A DNA stretch of 64,000 nt from Candidatus Phaeomarinobacter ectocarpi (GTDB lineage Bacteria > Pseudomonadota > Alphaproteobacteria > CGMCC-115125), in NCBI RefSeq assembly GCF_000689395.1, contig NZ_HG966617.1, positions 3,136,721-3,200,720 on the forward strand, read 5' to 3'. The translations under genes and the position numbers were made by a program. This document shows positions 33,674 through 42,640 of the stretch, one piece after another (positions within the stretch are counted from its first letter, which is position 1; each line of letters opens with the position of its first letter). Under the pieces are notes generated by a model. That model was not told where the DNA came from. It made no database searches and worked only from the letters and a program-made list of their open reading frames with translations.

Positions 33674-34927
33674 ATGCCCGACACGTCTACCGAAGTGAAA
33701 AACACAGGCCCCCTCGCGGGCGTGAAGATTGTTGATTGCACCTCCGTGGTGCTGGGCGCCTACGCCATGCAGATCCTCGGTGATCTGGGCGCCGAGGTCA
33801 TCAAGATCGAAGCACCGACGGCGGAAGGCTCCCCCGGCGGCGACATCCTGCGCTGGGGCGGCAAGTCGCCGGTAGGTCCGGGCATGGGGCCGCTCTACAT
33901 GACCTACAACCGCAACAAGCGGTCCGTCATGCTCGACCTCAAAAAGGAAGAAGCCCGCGAGGCCCTTAGAACCCTCATCAAGGACGCTGACGTCTTCGCG
34001 TCCAACATCCGCTATGCAGGCATGGAGCGGCTGGGCATCGACTATGAAGGGGTCAGGAAGATCAACCCCGAGATCGTCTATGTGCATGCCGCGGGCTTCG
34101 GCAAGGACGGCGCCTATGGCGGTCTGCAGGCCTACGATGATCTGATTCAGGCAGCATCCGGCGGCACTGACCTCTTACCACGCGTCAACAAGCGCGCCGG
34201 CCTTGAAGGCGAACAGTTTGAACGCCCCGCCTATCTGCCGAGCCTCGTGGCCGACAAGACGACAGGCCTGCACATGGTCTACGCGACACTGGCTGCCCTC
34301 TATCACAAGCAGCGCACCGGCGAGGGCCAGTTCGTGGAAGTCCCCATGCTCGAATGCTTCACAAGCTTCACCATGAGCGAGAACCTCTACGGCCACTGCT
34401 TCGAGCCCCCCGTCGGCGGCTACGGCTATTCCCGCGTGCTGAACCCGAATCGCCGCCCCTTCAAGACCAAGGACGGCTATCTCTCCATTGTTCCGTACTC
34501 GGATCGTCAATGGGATGATTTCTTCGAGCTGGGCGGTCGCAAAGGCCTGCTGCAGGAAGACGAACGCTTCAACACCTACCAGAACCGCACCCAGAACGTG
34601 CTGGCGCTCTACGGGCTAGTCGAAGAAGTTGCCCAGACCCGCACCAGCGAGGAATGGATCGATCTCCTGAAGCAGAAGAACATCCCCGCCATGCGCGTCA
34701 ACCGCCTCGACGACGTCACCAGCGACCCGCATTTGCAATCCATCGGCTTCTTCGAACACCACCAGCACCCCACGGAAGGCACCTACGTTGCCATGAAGCA
34801 GCCCGTCAATTTTGAGAAGACACCCGCGACGCACCGCCACCATCCACCAGCGCTGGGCGTAGACACGGAAGCGGTATTGCGGGAGGCTGGGTTGAGTGAA
34901 GACGAGATAGCGAAAACAGCAAGCTAA
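33674..34927 (+). CDS. CaiB/BaiF (class III) CoA-transferase
   Basis: This 417-residue CoA-transferase opens with VKIVDCTSVVLGAYAMQILGDLGAEVIKIEAP and has NRNKRSVMLDLKK and a catalytic-type Asp in GLQAYDDLIQAASG (about residue 156). It is more similar to the mesaconyl/formyl-CoA-transferase type than to the shorter copy at 8629-9804, and has a longer N-terminal GGD...GGKSP insertion. It is transcribed after a GNAT gene; the acyl substrate is unknown. Confidence 0.9.
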   Translation: MPDTSTEVKNTGPLAGVKIVDCTSVVLGAYAMQILGDLGAEVIKIEAPTAEGSPGGDILRWGGKSPVGPGMGPLYMTYNRNKRSVMLDLKKEEAREALRTLIKDADVFASNIRYAGMERLGIDYEGVRKINPEIVYVHAAGFGKDGAYGGLQAYDDLIQAASGGTDLLPRVNKRAGLEGEQFERPAYLPSLVADKTTGLHMVYATLAALYHKQRTGEGQFVEVPMLECFTSFTMSENLYGHCFEPPVGGYGYSRVLNPNRRPFKTKDGYLSIVPYSDRQWDDFFELGGRKGLLQEDERFNTYQNRTQNVLALYGLVEEVAQTRTSEEWIDLLKQKNIPAMRVNRLDDVTSDPHLQSIGFFEHHQHPTEGTYVAMKQPVNFEKTPATHRHHPPALGVDTEAVLREAGLSEDEIAKTAS

Positions 34928-34944
34928 CTTACGAAAGCTAGACA

Positions 34945-35438
34945 ATGGCCGAAAGCGGAGCAGGCGGTACCATAACTGCAATGTCGGTCCTGCTGCTTCT
35001 GGCGATTCCGATTGGTTCGGTTGCCGTGGCGCACAGGGCGCCACCGCTTGAGAGGGTCGGCTTCGCCATACGAGTCGGTATAGCATTGGTCTTTGTCGGC
35101 TTGCAGTGGGCCGCATTGCGGAATGATTGGTTGATCGAGTTTGTGCAAGGGGGATCGATGGGTCGATGGGTCGTGCGCTCGTTCTAACTGGGTTTTTGCT
35201 GATCGCCAGTCTTGGTGCCTTCTACTTGCTGTTTTACTGGCCAGCGCGACGGCTTAGCCACATCGGCTGGTCGCAGTGGTGGGCACTCGCGATACCAGTA
35301 TGGTTGCTATTCATTTATTACATGGCTCGCCTGAACAGCGGCCTTGTCGAGGATCTGACTTGGGAGCCGGTGTACCCCATCGCAGCTTGGGTTCTGACCC
35401 TGGCGGCGCTGCCCGGAGCTGGAGTAGGAGACCGATAG
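34945..35438 (+). pseudogene. DUF805-like membrane protein, split by an 8-bp duplication
   Basis: Two overlapping frames (34945-35187 and 35166-35438) join into one 161-residue membrane protein if one copy of the repeated GATGGGTC (35157-35164 and 35165-35172) is removed: the total 494 bases minus 8 is 486, a whole number of codons. The first part has helices VLLLLAIPIGSVAVA and VGFAIRVGIALVFVGLQWAAL. The second has GFLLIASLGAFYLLFY, then RRLSHIGWSQWWALAIPVWLLFIYYMAR, close to the RRLHDIGRSGWW pattern of DUF805. A frameshift mutation, slippage locus or assembly error would explain it. Confidence 0.7.
35155..35173. repeat. 8-bp tandem duplication at the frameshift point
   Basis: The unit TCGATGGG is present 2.4 times (35155-35173). 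One copy restores a continuous reading frame across the split membrane-protein gene. Confidence 0.85.
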
Positions 35439-35500
35439 CGCTTAGCTCAAGGCCGGGGTCGGGGCGCAACAAACTCCAGTACTTCTCTCGACTTTTGACT

Positions 35501-35528
35501 TGCCGCAAGGCACCACACCCTTGCGGCA
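35501..35528. terminator. hairpin upstream of acetyl-CoA synthetase
   Basis: TGCCGCAAGG (35501-35510) and CCTTGCGGCA (35519-35528) form a perfect 10-bp stem with an eight-base loop. It is followed by GTTGTGTTGG rather than a T-tract. It may end transcription of the membrane gene or act in the leader of the synthetase gene starting at 35628. Confidence 0.4.
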
Positions 35529-35627
35529 GTTGTGTTGGGCCTTCCATAATGGCGCCAACAAATCCGGGGACGGGACGAAAGCGCTGCAAAGCTGTGCTCC
35601 CGCCGCGCAAAATGTCAGGGAGCCACC

Positions 35628-37580
35628 ATGTCCGACGAAGTGATCAAAGTCCCCACCGACTGGGCGAAGTCCGCCTATGTGGACGACGCCAAGTACAAGG
35701 AAATGTACGAGCAGTCGATTTCCGACCCCACAGCCTTCTGGGGCGAGCACGGCAAGCGGGTGGACTGGATCAAGCCCTACACCAAGGTGAAGGACGTCTC
35801 ATACCATGAGCGCGATCTGCACATTAAGTGGTACGAGGATGGCACCCTCAATGTCTGCTACAACTGTGTTGACCGCCACGTCGCCGACAAGGGCGACCAG
35901 GTGGCGATCATCTGGGAGGGCGACGACCCCTCCGTTGACCAGTCCATCACCTACACGCAGCTGCACCACCACGTGCAACGCTTCGCCAATGTGCTGAAGG
36001 ATCAGGGCGTCAAGAAGGGTGACCGCGTCACCATCTACATGCCGATGATCCCCGAAGCCGCCTACGCCATGCTGGCCTGCGCGCGCATCGGCGCGGTGCA
36101 CTCCATCGTCTTTGGCGGCTTCTCGCCGGATGCCCTGGCAGGCCGCATTCTGGATTGCGACAGCAAGTTCGTCATCACGTCAGACGAAGGCGTACGCGGC
36201 GGCCGCCCGATCCCGCTGAAGGAAAACACCGACGACGCGCTGGACTCATGCCCGGACGTTCAAAGTGTCATCGTGGTGGAACACACCGGCGGCTCGGTCT
36301 CCATGAAGGAGGGTCGCGACGTCTGGTATCACGAGGTCGCCGGTCGCGTGGACCATGAGTGCCCTTGCGAGGAAATGGGCGCGGAAGACCCGCTGTTCAT
36401 TCTCTACACCTCCGGCTCCACCGGCAAACCCAAGGGCGTGCTGCACACCACCGGCGGCTATCTTGTCTATGCGTCGATGACCCATCAATATGTCTTCGAC
36501 TACAAGCCCGGCGACATCTACTGGTGCACGGCAGACGTCGGCTGGGTCACCGGCCACAGTTACATCGTGTACGGACCATTGGCCAATGGCGCGACAACAC
36601 TGATGTTTGAAGGCGTGCCGACCTATCCGGACTCATCGCGCTGCTGGCAGGTCTGCGACAAGCACAACGTCAACATCTTTTACACGGCCCCAACCGCCAT
36701 CCGCGCCCTGATGCGCGAAGGCGACGAGCCGGTGACAAAGACGTCGCGCAAGAGCCTGCGCCTGCTCGGCTCCGTGGGTGAACCCATCAACCCGGAAGCC
36801 TGGAACTGGTATCACCGCGTGGTCGGCGACAGCCGCTGCCCCATCGTTGATACCTGGTGGCAGACGGAAACCGGCGGCATCCTCATTTCGCCGCTACCCG
36901 GCGCAACGGACCTCAAACCCGGCTCAGCCACACGCCCCTTCTTCGGCGTTGAACCGGTGCTGGTCGACAATGACGGCCACCCGCTCAAAGGCGCCACCTC
37001 CGGCAATCTGTGCATTGCCGATAGCTGGCCCGGCCAGATGCGCACGGTCTATGGCGACCACAAGCGCTTCTTCGAGACATATTTCAGCCAGTTCAAAGGA
37101 AAGTATTTCTCCGGCGACGGCTGCAGACGCGATGAAGACGGTTACTACTGGATCACCGGCCGCGTCGACGACGTGCTCAATGTCTCCGGCCACCGCATGG
37201 GCACCGCTGAAGTGGAAAGCGCTCTGGTCTCACACCCACTGGTCGCTGAAAGCGCCGTCGTCGGGTACCCCCACGACATCAAGGGCCAGGGCATCTACGC
37301 CTATGTCACCTTGAACCAGGGTGAGGAACCAACAGACGAGTTGAAGAAGGAACTCGTCCAGCACGTCCGCAAGGAAATCGGCCCCATCGCCTCACCGGAC
37401 CTGCTGCAATGGGCCCCCGGCCTCCCCAAGACCCGCTCCGGCAAAATCATGCGCCGCATCCTGCGCAAGATCGCAGAAGACGATTTCTCCAATCTCGGCG
37501 ACACGTCCACCCTGGCAGACCCCGGCGTGGTCGACGACCTGATCAACAACCGCCAGAATTTGGGCGGGGAGAGCGCCTAA
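35628..37580 (+). CDS. acsA: acetyl-CoA synthetase
   Basis: This 650-residue enzyme activates acetate to acetyl-CoA with ATP. AGGGAG lies upstream of the ATG. The AMP-binding loop [11 protein letters not shown], the WWQTETGG motif, [16 protein letters not shown] and the acetylation-target segment [17 protein letters not shown] (Lys near residue 615) are all present. Length and N-terminal ACAS domain ([19 protein letters not shown]) match AcsA. The enzyme would feed acetate into the glyoxylate or TCA cycle and is consistent with growth on lipids. Confidence 0.96.
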   Translation: MSDEVIKVPTDWAKSAYVDDAKYKEMYEQSISDPTAFWGEHGKRVDWIKPYTKVKDVSYHERDLHIKWYEDGTLNVCYNCVDRHVADKGDQVAIIWEGDDPSVDQSITYTQLHHHVQRFANVLKDQGVKKGDRVTIYMPMIPEAAYAMLACARIGAVHSIVFGGFSPDALAGRILDCDSKFVITSDEGVRGGRPIPLKENTDDALDSCPDVQSVIVVEHTGGSVSMKEGRDVWYHEVAGRVDHECPCEEMGAEDPLFILYTSGSTGKPKGVLHTTGGYLVYASMTHQYVFDYKPGDIYWCTADVGWVTGHSYIVYGPLANGATTLMFEGVPTYPDSSRCWQVCDKHNVNIFYTAPTAIRALMREGDEPVTKTSRKSLRLLGSVGEPINPEAWNWYHRVVGDSRCPIVDTWWQTETGGILISPLPGATDLKPGSATRPFFGVEPVLVDNDGHPLKGATSGNLCIADSWPGQMRTVYGDHKRFFETYFSQFKGKYFSGDGCRRDEDGYYWITGRVDDVLNVSGHRMGTAEVESALVSHPLVAESAVVGYPHDIKGQGIYAYVTLNQGEEPTDELKKELVQHVRKEIGPIASPDLLQWAPGLPKTRSGKIMRRILRKIAEDDFSNLGDTSTLADPGVVDDLINNRQNLGGESA

Positions 37581-37647
37581 TCTGTTGATCTAGCATGTGC
37601 ACCCGTTAGTCTCACAACCAGACACACTCCTGTCGGGGGACAAACGG

Positions 37648-38181
37648 GTGCACATTCTATTAGGCGTTCTAGGGATCGTTGCTGCAGCCTTCTTTTTCTA
37701 TATGCGCTCGCGCGGCACCATACAGAGCGGGCGAGATCTGGCTGAAGCCGCCAACGATGTGCGTCTGGCCGCCCGCCGTTTTGGCTTTAGTCGGAAGGCC
37801 AACATTCACGCCGTGGATAGCATTGACGACCCGCGCATTGCCGCCGCAGGCATTGCCGTCGCCTTCCTTGAACTCGATAGTTACCCCACTCAGGAAACCC
37901 GCGACGCAATGCTTACGGGGATGGCCTCAGAATTTGGTGTCACCCGCGACGAAGCCGATGAAATGGCGGTGCTAGGCCGCTGGCTGATGAATGAGTGCGG
38001 TAGCCCGGATGCAGGGATATCGCGTATGGCCAGCCGCCTGCGTAAGCTGACAACGGGCGGCGAAGAAGTGATGTCCTTGCTGCAAATTCTAAGAGGTACG
38101 TTCAGCAGCGCAGACAAGGAACTGAATGCTCAGCAGACCGACGCCCTTTCAGATATCCAGCGCATCTTCAAACTGAAATGA
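37648..38181 (+). CDS. TerB-like protein with N-terminal membrane helix
   Basis: A GTG at 37648, with GGGGGA eight bases upstream, gives 177 residues and places a transmembrane helix at the very N-terminus (ILLGVLGIVAAAFFFYM); an earlier GTG at 37597 is possible but lacks a binding site. The soluble part resembles the TerB/DjlA helical fold (DPRIAAAGIAVAFLELDSYPTQETRDAMLTGMASEFGVTRDEADEMAVLGRWLMNECG). No J domain is seen. Its start region pairs with an upstream repeat (37596-37607 with 37643-37654), which could mask the start codon. Confidence 0.65.
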   Translation: MHILLGVLGIVAAAFFFYMRSRGTIQSGRDLAEAANDVRLAARRFGFSRKANIHAVDSIDDPRIAAAGIAVAFLELDSYPTQETRDAMLTGMASEFGVTRDEADEMAVLGRWLMNECGSPDAGISRMASRLRKLTTGGEEVMSLLQILRGTFSSADKELNAQQTDALSDIQRIFKLK

Positions 38182-38207
38182 GCACCTAACCTTCCACCTC
38201 AGATAGA

Positions 38208-38290
38208 CCCTCCGGTCAAGCCGAAGGGAAAGCGGTAGGTGGATAGGTCAGCATTCCAATTCACGCTCTCCCTTCGGCTTGACCGGAGGG
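38208..38290. repeat. pair of inverted REP-like elements, 22-bp arms
   Basis: The 22 bases at 38208-38229 are the exact reverse complement of 38269-38290, separated by 39 bases. Each arm itself is a partial palindrome around TCAAGCC/GGCTTGA, related to the CTTGATCC elements at 31304 and 57775. The pair resembles BIME-type repeats, and could also terminate the TerB-like gene or stabilise its mRNA. Confidence 0.75.
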
Positions 38291-38339
38291 CCCCTGGGCG
38301 TGTGCAGTGCGCACAGGCACAGCAACCGGGATACCTATC

Positions 38340-39134
38340 ATGACCACCAGAGCCGTCCTCATTACCGGCGCGTCCGCCGGCATCGGCAAATGCTTTGCGG
38401 AGTTCTATGCCACCAAGGGCTATGACCTGATCCTGACGGCGCGGCGCCTTGATCGCCTGAATGACATTGCGTCAGAGCTTTCCGCCTCCCATGGCATCAA
38501 GTGCGAGACAATCACCGCTGACCTGGCAGACCCCGCAGCACCCAAGGCCATCTGGGCCGATATCACTGCGCGTGGGCTGCAGGTGGATGTGCTCGTCAAC
38601 AATGCGGGCTACGGCCTGAACGATCACTTCGTCGACTATGACTGGGCAGACCATCGTGACTTCATCCAGATCATGGTGACAGCCTATGCGCATCTTTGTC
38701 GCCTGGCCTTGCCCGCCATGCTGGAGCGTAAATATGGGCGCATCATCAATGTGGCCTCCCTTGCGGGCATTGCGCCGGGCACGCTTGGCAATACGATGTA
38801 TGGCGCGTCCAAGGCCTTCCTCATCAAGATGTCAGAGAGCCTGTCACTGGAAACCGAAGGCACCGGCGTCCACGTCACCGCCGTCAATCCCGGCTTCACG
38901 CGCTCGGAATTCCACAGCACCGCAGGCGTGCAGGACACCGTGGACAAGATGCCATCATGGATGTGGATGCAGGCCCCTGACGTCGTGGCGGAAACCTATG
39001 ACGCAAGTGAAAAAGGTCTGGCGCAGATCATACCCGGGCGGGCCAACCGCATCACGGCGTCCATCCTGCGGCACTTCCCACCGCGCCTTGCGCTATCTCT
39101 GTCGCGCCGCCGTTCCGCCATGCAGGACAAATAG
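38340..39134 (+). CDS. short-chain dehydrogenase/reductase
   Basis: This 264-residue SDR has VLITGASAGIGKCFAEF (TGxxxGIG, cofactor binding), NNAGYGLND, the structural Asn-containing GRIINVASLAG and the catalytic YGASK (Tyr and Lys four apart). The C-terminus carries a basic tail (LSLSRRRSAMQDK). It belongs to the classical SDR group close to sorbitol- or steroid-type dehydrogenases (DltE-like), with NAD(P) as cofactor; substrate unknown. Confidence 0.9.
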   Translation: MTTRAVLITGASAGIGKCFAEFYATKGYDLILTARRLDRLNDIASELSASHGIKCETITADLADPAAPKAIWADITARGLQVDVLVNNAGYGLNDHFVDYDWADHRDFIQIMVTAYAHLCRLALPAMLERKYGRIINVASLAGIAPGTLGNTMYGASKAFLIKMSESLSLETEGTGVHVTAVNPGFTRSEFHSTAGVQDTVDKMPSWMWMQAPDVVAETYDASEKGLAQIIPGRANRITASILRHFPPRLALSLSRRRSAMQDK

Positions 39135-39143
39135 CGCCGGCCG

Positions 39144-39845
39144 CTAGCGGCAGATACCCCAGCCACCAACTTCAAAATGAAAGTGGTCCTTGTGGTTCGC
39201 ATTGTAGTCGGGTGACAGGACCGTCCTGAAGATGTCACACGATCCATCGCGCACCTCTTCGAGAAAAGCTGATTTGTTGCCACTCCCATCCCAGTCATTG
39301 AGCACGGACACCTGCCCGCCATCCGCCAGCCAGAACCCGCCCACATCCAGCGCCTGACCCGTGGCATGCGCGCTGCGCCGCCCCGTCGCTGACCCGTTGA
39401 TGTTGCGGCACGAATACGTGCCAAAGTGCACGACGCGCGAAACATCCGTACCAAGATGTTTTTGCGCAGCTGGTGCCACCACATGCAGTTCCCATTGAGC
39501 AAGTGCCGCCATCATCGGGCAGGTAATGGTAATGCCGCCGCCATAACGATAGCGCGCCTGCTTGAGCGCCAGCCCACGATCCATGCCGCAGCCCGGCTTG
39601 TCACTGGCAATGCTGTGATCATCCACCTCCAGACCCGCCGCCCGCACGGCATTCACGCAGGCGGGAAAGGAGCGATTGATCCGCGCCAGCTTGATGGGTG
39701 TGACGAAATTGGGTTTGACCGTCAGGTCAATCGGCGTTGAAGGGTCATAGCGGTCCGGCAGCAGCGGAAACGCAAAGATGGAAACAAGCGCCAGCGCAAA
39801 CACGAGAAGGAGTGGGCGCCATTTACGCCACCAGTCTTTCAACAC
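39144..39845 (-). CDS. extensin-family protein with C-terminal extensin-like domain
   Basis: This 233-residue protein has an N-terminal membrane anchor (LLLVFALALVSIFAFPLL) and a periplasmic extensin-like domain: PACVNAVRAAGLEVDDHSIA, CGMDRGLALKQARYRYGGGITITCPM, VVHFGTYSCRNINGSATGRRSAHATGQALDVGGF and NHKDHFHFEVGGWGICR. The S/H...D...HFHFE pattern resembles peptidoglycan D,D-peptidases of the LAS type, so a cell-wall role is inferred. The gene is convergent with the SDR gene. Confidence 0.88.
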   Translation of the reverse strand: MLKDWWRKWRPLLLVFALALVSIFAFPLLPDRYDPSTPIDLTVKPNFVTPIKLARINRSFPACVNAVRAAGLEVDDHSIASDKPGCGMDRGLALKQARYRYGGGITITCPMMAALAQWELHVVAPAAQKHLGTDVSRVVHFGTYSCRNINGSATGRRSAHATGQALDVGGFWLADGGQVSVLNDWDGSGNKSAFLEEVRDGSCDIFRTVLSPDYNANHKDHFHFEVGGWGICR

Positions 39846-39869
39846 ACATGCACTCCCCAGGCAGAACCT

Positions 39870-40097
39870 CTAAAAATCAGACGCAATACCGTTGCGCTCC
39901 CAATCCCCATACCGGGTTGGTTCTTCGCCGGACGGCCCATTGATTTCGGAGGGACGCGTTTCGTCCTGAGCCTTGGCCGCGGCAGCCCGGCGTTCCTCAG
40001 CCTCTGCCAGCGCCCGGCGCGCAGCCGGGGACAATTCCTTGGGAGGTTCTGGGGTTGGTTCACGTGTTTCTTCTGGTTTGCCGGGCTCGTCGCTCAT
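39870..40097 (-). CDS. DUF1674 protein (succinate dehydrogenase assembly factor 4-like)
   Basis: This 75-residue protein ends with the invariant EINGPSGEEPTRYGDWERNGIASDF motif of DUF1674 (SDHAF4). The N-terminus is Pro/Glu-rich and disordered (EPTPEPPKEL). In mitochondria SDHAF4 helps insert flavinylated SdhA; the bacterial counterpart probably does the same for succinate dehydrogenase. It starts at the ATG at 40097 (another ATG at 40100). It is divergent from htpX. Confidence 0.9.
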   Translation of the reverse strand: MSDEPGKPEETREPTPEPPKELSPAARRALAEAEERRAAAAKAQDETRPSEINGPSGEEPTRYGDWERNGIASDF

Positions 40098-40110
40098 CAT
40101 TCTCGCTCGT

Positions 40111-40140
40111 CTTGAAGCCGCCACACGCTGGTTCCATATA
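40111..40140 (+). promoter_or_regulatory. RpoH (sigma-32) type promoter for htpX
   Basis: CTTGAA (40111-40116), a 17-base spacer and CCATATA (40134-40140) match the heat-shock consensus of Alphaproteobacteria. It lies about 120 bases upstream of the htpX ATG, and htpX is a known heat-shock gene in other bacteria. Confidence 0.6.
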
Positions 40141-40170
40141 GTGTTCTGTGGGGCCAAAAAAGATTGTGAG

Positions 40171-40191
40171 GAAGGATATAGACCTTCCTGT
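40171..40191 (+). promoter_or_regulatory. leader hairpin in the htpX 5' untranslated region
   Basis: AGGAAGG and CCTTCCT form a perfect seven-base-pair stem around ATATAGA (40171-40191), between the heat-shock-type promoter and the htpX start. A smaller stem CCAGC/GCTGG follows. A regulatory role is only suggested. Confidence 0.4.
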
Positions 40192-40262
40192 GGCAGCGTC
40201 CAAACCAGCCACAAAGCTGGCAGGATGCGCTGTGTGGTGTATGGCGTAGGCAGGAGCACGAA

Positions 40263-41135
40263 ATGGCCAACGGTTTGCGAACAGGCGTCCTCATCGCGGC
40301 AATGACCGCGCTGTTTTTGGGCATCGGCTACCTCATTGGCGGACTGGGCGGTGCGGCCATCGCGTTTGTCATCGCCCTTTGCATGAATGCCTTTGCCTAC
40401 TGGAATTCGGACAAGATGGTGCTGCGCATGTATGGCGCCCGCCAGGTGGACGAAGCCTCCGCCCCCGATCTGGTCAAGATGGTGAAGCAGCTGGCAGAAA
40501 ATGCTGACCTGCCCATGCCCAAGGTGTTTGTCATCGACAACGATCAGCCAAACGCCTTTGCCACCGGCCGCAATCCGGAAAACGCAGCCGTGGCCGCGAC
40601 CACCGGTCTCCTGTCCCGCCTGACGCCGCAGGAAGTGGCCGGCGTCATGGCGCACGAGCTGGCACACGTCAAAAACCGCGACACGCTGACCATGACCATC
40701 ACCGCCACCCTGGCCGGTGCCATTTCCATGCTGGCCAACTTCGCGCTGTTTTTCGGCGGCAGCCGCAACAACCCTCTGGGCATCATCGGGGCCATCGCCT
40801 TGATGATCCTCGCACCGCTGGCAGCAGCCCTGGTGCAGATGGCCATCAGCCGCGCCCGGGAATATGAAGCCGACAAGATGGGCGCTGAAATCTGCGGACG
40901 GCCTTTGTGGCTGGCCTCTGCCCTTGAGAAAATCGAGGGGTTTGCGTCGCGGATCGACAACAATGTGGCTGAACGCAACCCGGCGTCAGCCTCCCTGTTC
41001 ATCATCAATCCGCTGCACACCCAAAAGAGCGATGCGCTTTTTTCCACCCATCCCAACACGGCAAATCGGGTGGCCGCCCTGCGGGCCATGGCGGGCGAAA
41101 CCGGGCCAGGCGAGAAGGCCCGCCCCTGGGGGTAA
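40263..41135 (+). CDS. htpX: membrane zinc metalloprotease HtpX
   Basis: This 290-residue protease degrades damaged inner-membrane proteins. Two N-terminal helices ([41 protein letters not shown], residues 7-47) precede the metal site HELAH (H131, E132, H135), and two more helices follow at about 150-195. The third zinc ligand should be in [17 protein letters not shown] precedes the ATG. It is the first gene of htpX-rsmB-rpe-heparinase-purH, a common alphaproteobacterial order, and has its own heat-shock-type promoter. Confidence 0.96.
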   Translation: MANGLRTGVLIAAMTALFLGIGYLIGGLGGAAIAFVIALCMNAFAYWNSDKMVLRMYGARQVDEASAPDLVKMVKQLAENADLPMPKVFVIDNDQPNAFATGRNPENAAVAATTGLLSRLTPQEVAGVMAHELAHVKNRDTLTMTITATLAGAISMLANFALFFGGSRNNPLGIIGAIALMILAPLAAALVQMAISRAREYEADKMGAEICGRPLWLASALEKIEGFASRIDNNVAERNPASASLFIINPLHTQKSDALFSTHPNTANRVAALRAMAGETGPGEKARPWG

Positions 41136-41196
41136 AGGGCCCCCTGGGACACACGGCCTTTTACTTGCGGCCCCAAGCTGCGTATAGCTGCGCGCC

Positions 41197-42567
41197 ATGA
41201 ACACACCTCGACCAAAAAACAACACCCGCAACAAGCGCCCCAACGCCAACAAAACACCGGGCCTCGGTGCCCGGCGCGCTTCAGCAGCACTGCTGGCCGC
41301 GGTCATGACCGAAGGTCGCCCGCTGGACGAGGCGCTGGCGACCGAGCAGGACGTGAACGGGACCTTGGCGCGGCTGGACCCGCGAGACCGTGGCTTTGCG
41401 CGCACCATCGCCGCAACAGCCCTGCGCCGGCAGGGTCAGATCACCGACATCCTGACCCATTTCCTCGACAAGCCGCTGCCCGAGAAATCCGGTATTGCGC
41501 CGCAGATCCTCTATGGCGCCATCGCCGAGCTGCTGTTTTTGGACGTAGCACCCCACGCCACCGTGAGTGCCTGCGTGGCACTGGCCAAGACCGACAAGAA
41601 TGCCCGCCATTTCTCGGGCCTGCTGAACGCAGTGCTGCGCCGCGCCTCCCGTGAAGGCGCTGAGCTGCGCGACGCGCAGGATGCCGTTGCGCTCAATACA
41701 CCTGAATGGCTGCTGACGAGCTGGCGCGAGACCTATGGTGAGGAAACAGCTTCTGCCATCGCGACGGCTCATCTGACCGAAGCCCCGCTCGACCTCTCCG
41801 TGAAGTCTGACGCCGCAGGCTGGGCAGAAAAACTCAAAGGCACTGTCCTGCCCACCGGCAGTGTCCGTCTGACCGAAGGTGGCCGGGTTGATACGCTGGA
41901 GGGGTACAAGGACGGGGAATGGTGGGTGCAGGATGCTGCCGCCGCCCTGCCCGCAAAGCTGTTTGGTGACGTCAAGGACGCCCGCGTGCTTGACCTGTGC
42001 GCAGCGCCCGGCGGCAAGACGCTGGAGCTGGCAGCTGCAGGCGCCAATGTGACGGCGCTCGATCGCTCAGCTAAACGATTGGTCCGTGTGACCCATAATC
42101 TCAAGCGCACGAAGCTGGACGCAAATGTGGTCACCGCCAATGCGCTGGGCTGGGAGCCCGACGGTGACGACAAGACGTTCCCCCATGTGCTTGTGGATGC
42201 CCCGTGTTCTGCGACCGGCACGATCCGGCGGCACCCGGACATTCCCCATCTCAAATCCACGTCCGACCTGGCAAAGCTGGTGATGCAGCAGGAAAAACTG
42301 CTGGCCAAGGCAGCCGAGCTGACCGCCCCCGGCGGCACGCTGATCTATTGCACCTGTTCGCTTCAGCCCGAAGAAGGCGAGCAGCGGATTGAAAAGTTCC
42401 TGGCGGCAAATCCGGCATTTGAACGCGAACCAATCACCAAGGCTGACCTGCCGGGTCTTGAAGAGGCGGTAACGCCAACGGGTGACATGCGCACTTTGCC
42501 CACATTCTGGGCGTCAGAAGGCGGCATGGATGGCTTTTTTGCAGCCCGCCTTAAACGCGCCGAATAG
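41197..42567 (+). CDS. rsmB: 16S rRNA (cytosine-C5)-methyltransferase, RsmB/NOP family
   Basis: This 456-residue protein has an N-terminal NusB-like helical domain (ASAALLAAVMTEGRPLDEALA... to about residue 150) and a SAM-methyltransferase domain with DLCAAPGGKTLELAAAG, VDAPCSATGTIRRHPDI (PC motif) and YCTCSLQPEEGEQ (TCS motif with the catalytic Cys). The basic N-terminus (RPKNNTRNKRPNANK) may bind RNA. It is probably the m5C967-type RsmB, though other m5C targets are possible. Confidence 0.92.
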   Translation: MNTPRPKNNTRNKRPNANKTPGLGARRASAALLAAVMTEGRPLDEALATEQDVNGTLARLDPRDRGFARTIAATALRRQGQITDILTHFLDKPLPEKSGIAPQILYGAIAELLFLDVAPHATVSACVALAKTDKNARHFSGLLNAVLRRASREGAELRDAQDAVALNTPEWLLTSWRETYGEETASAIATAHLTEAPLDLSVKSDAAGWAEKLKGTVLPTGSVRLTEGGRVDTLEGYKDGEWWVQDAAAALPAKLFGDVKDARVLDLCAAPGGKTLELAAAGANVTALDRSAKRLVRVTHNLKRTKLDANVVTANALGWEPDGDDKTFPHVLVDAPCSATGTIRRHPDIPHLKSTSDLAKLVMQQEKLLAKAAELTAPGGTLIYCTCSLQPEEGEQRIEKFLAANPAFEREPITKADLPGLEEAVTPTGDMRTLPTFWASEGGMDGFFAARLKRAE

Positions 42568-42640
42568 GGCAGCTATCCCCTCTCATTTCCACGCCTCTCA
42601 TTTGTTGCCGTGAACCGCCCGGCTCTGCTACGTCAAAGAC

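Noticed and set aside
35127-35438. Second frame of the split membrane-protein locus as an independent gene
   Set aside because: Its start has a poor context and the 8-bp repeat explains it better as the rest of the upstream gene.
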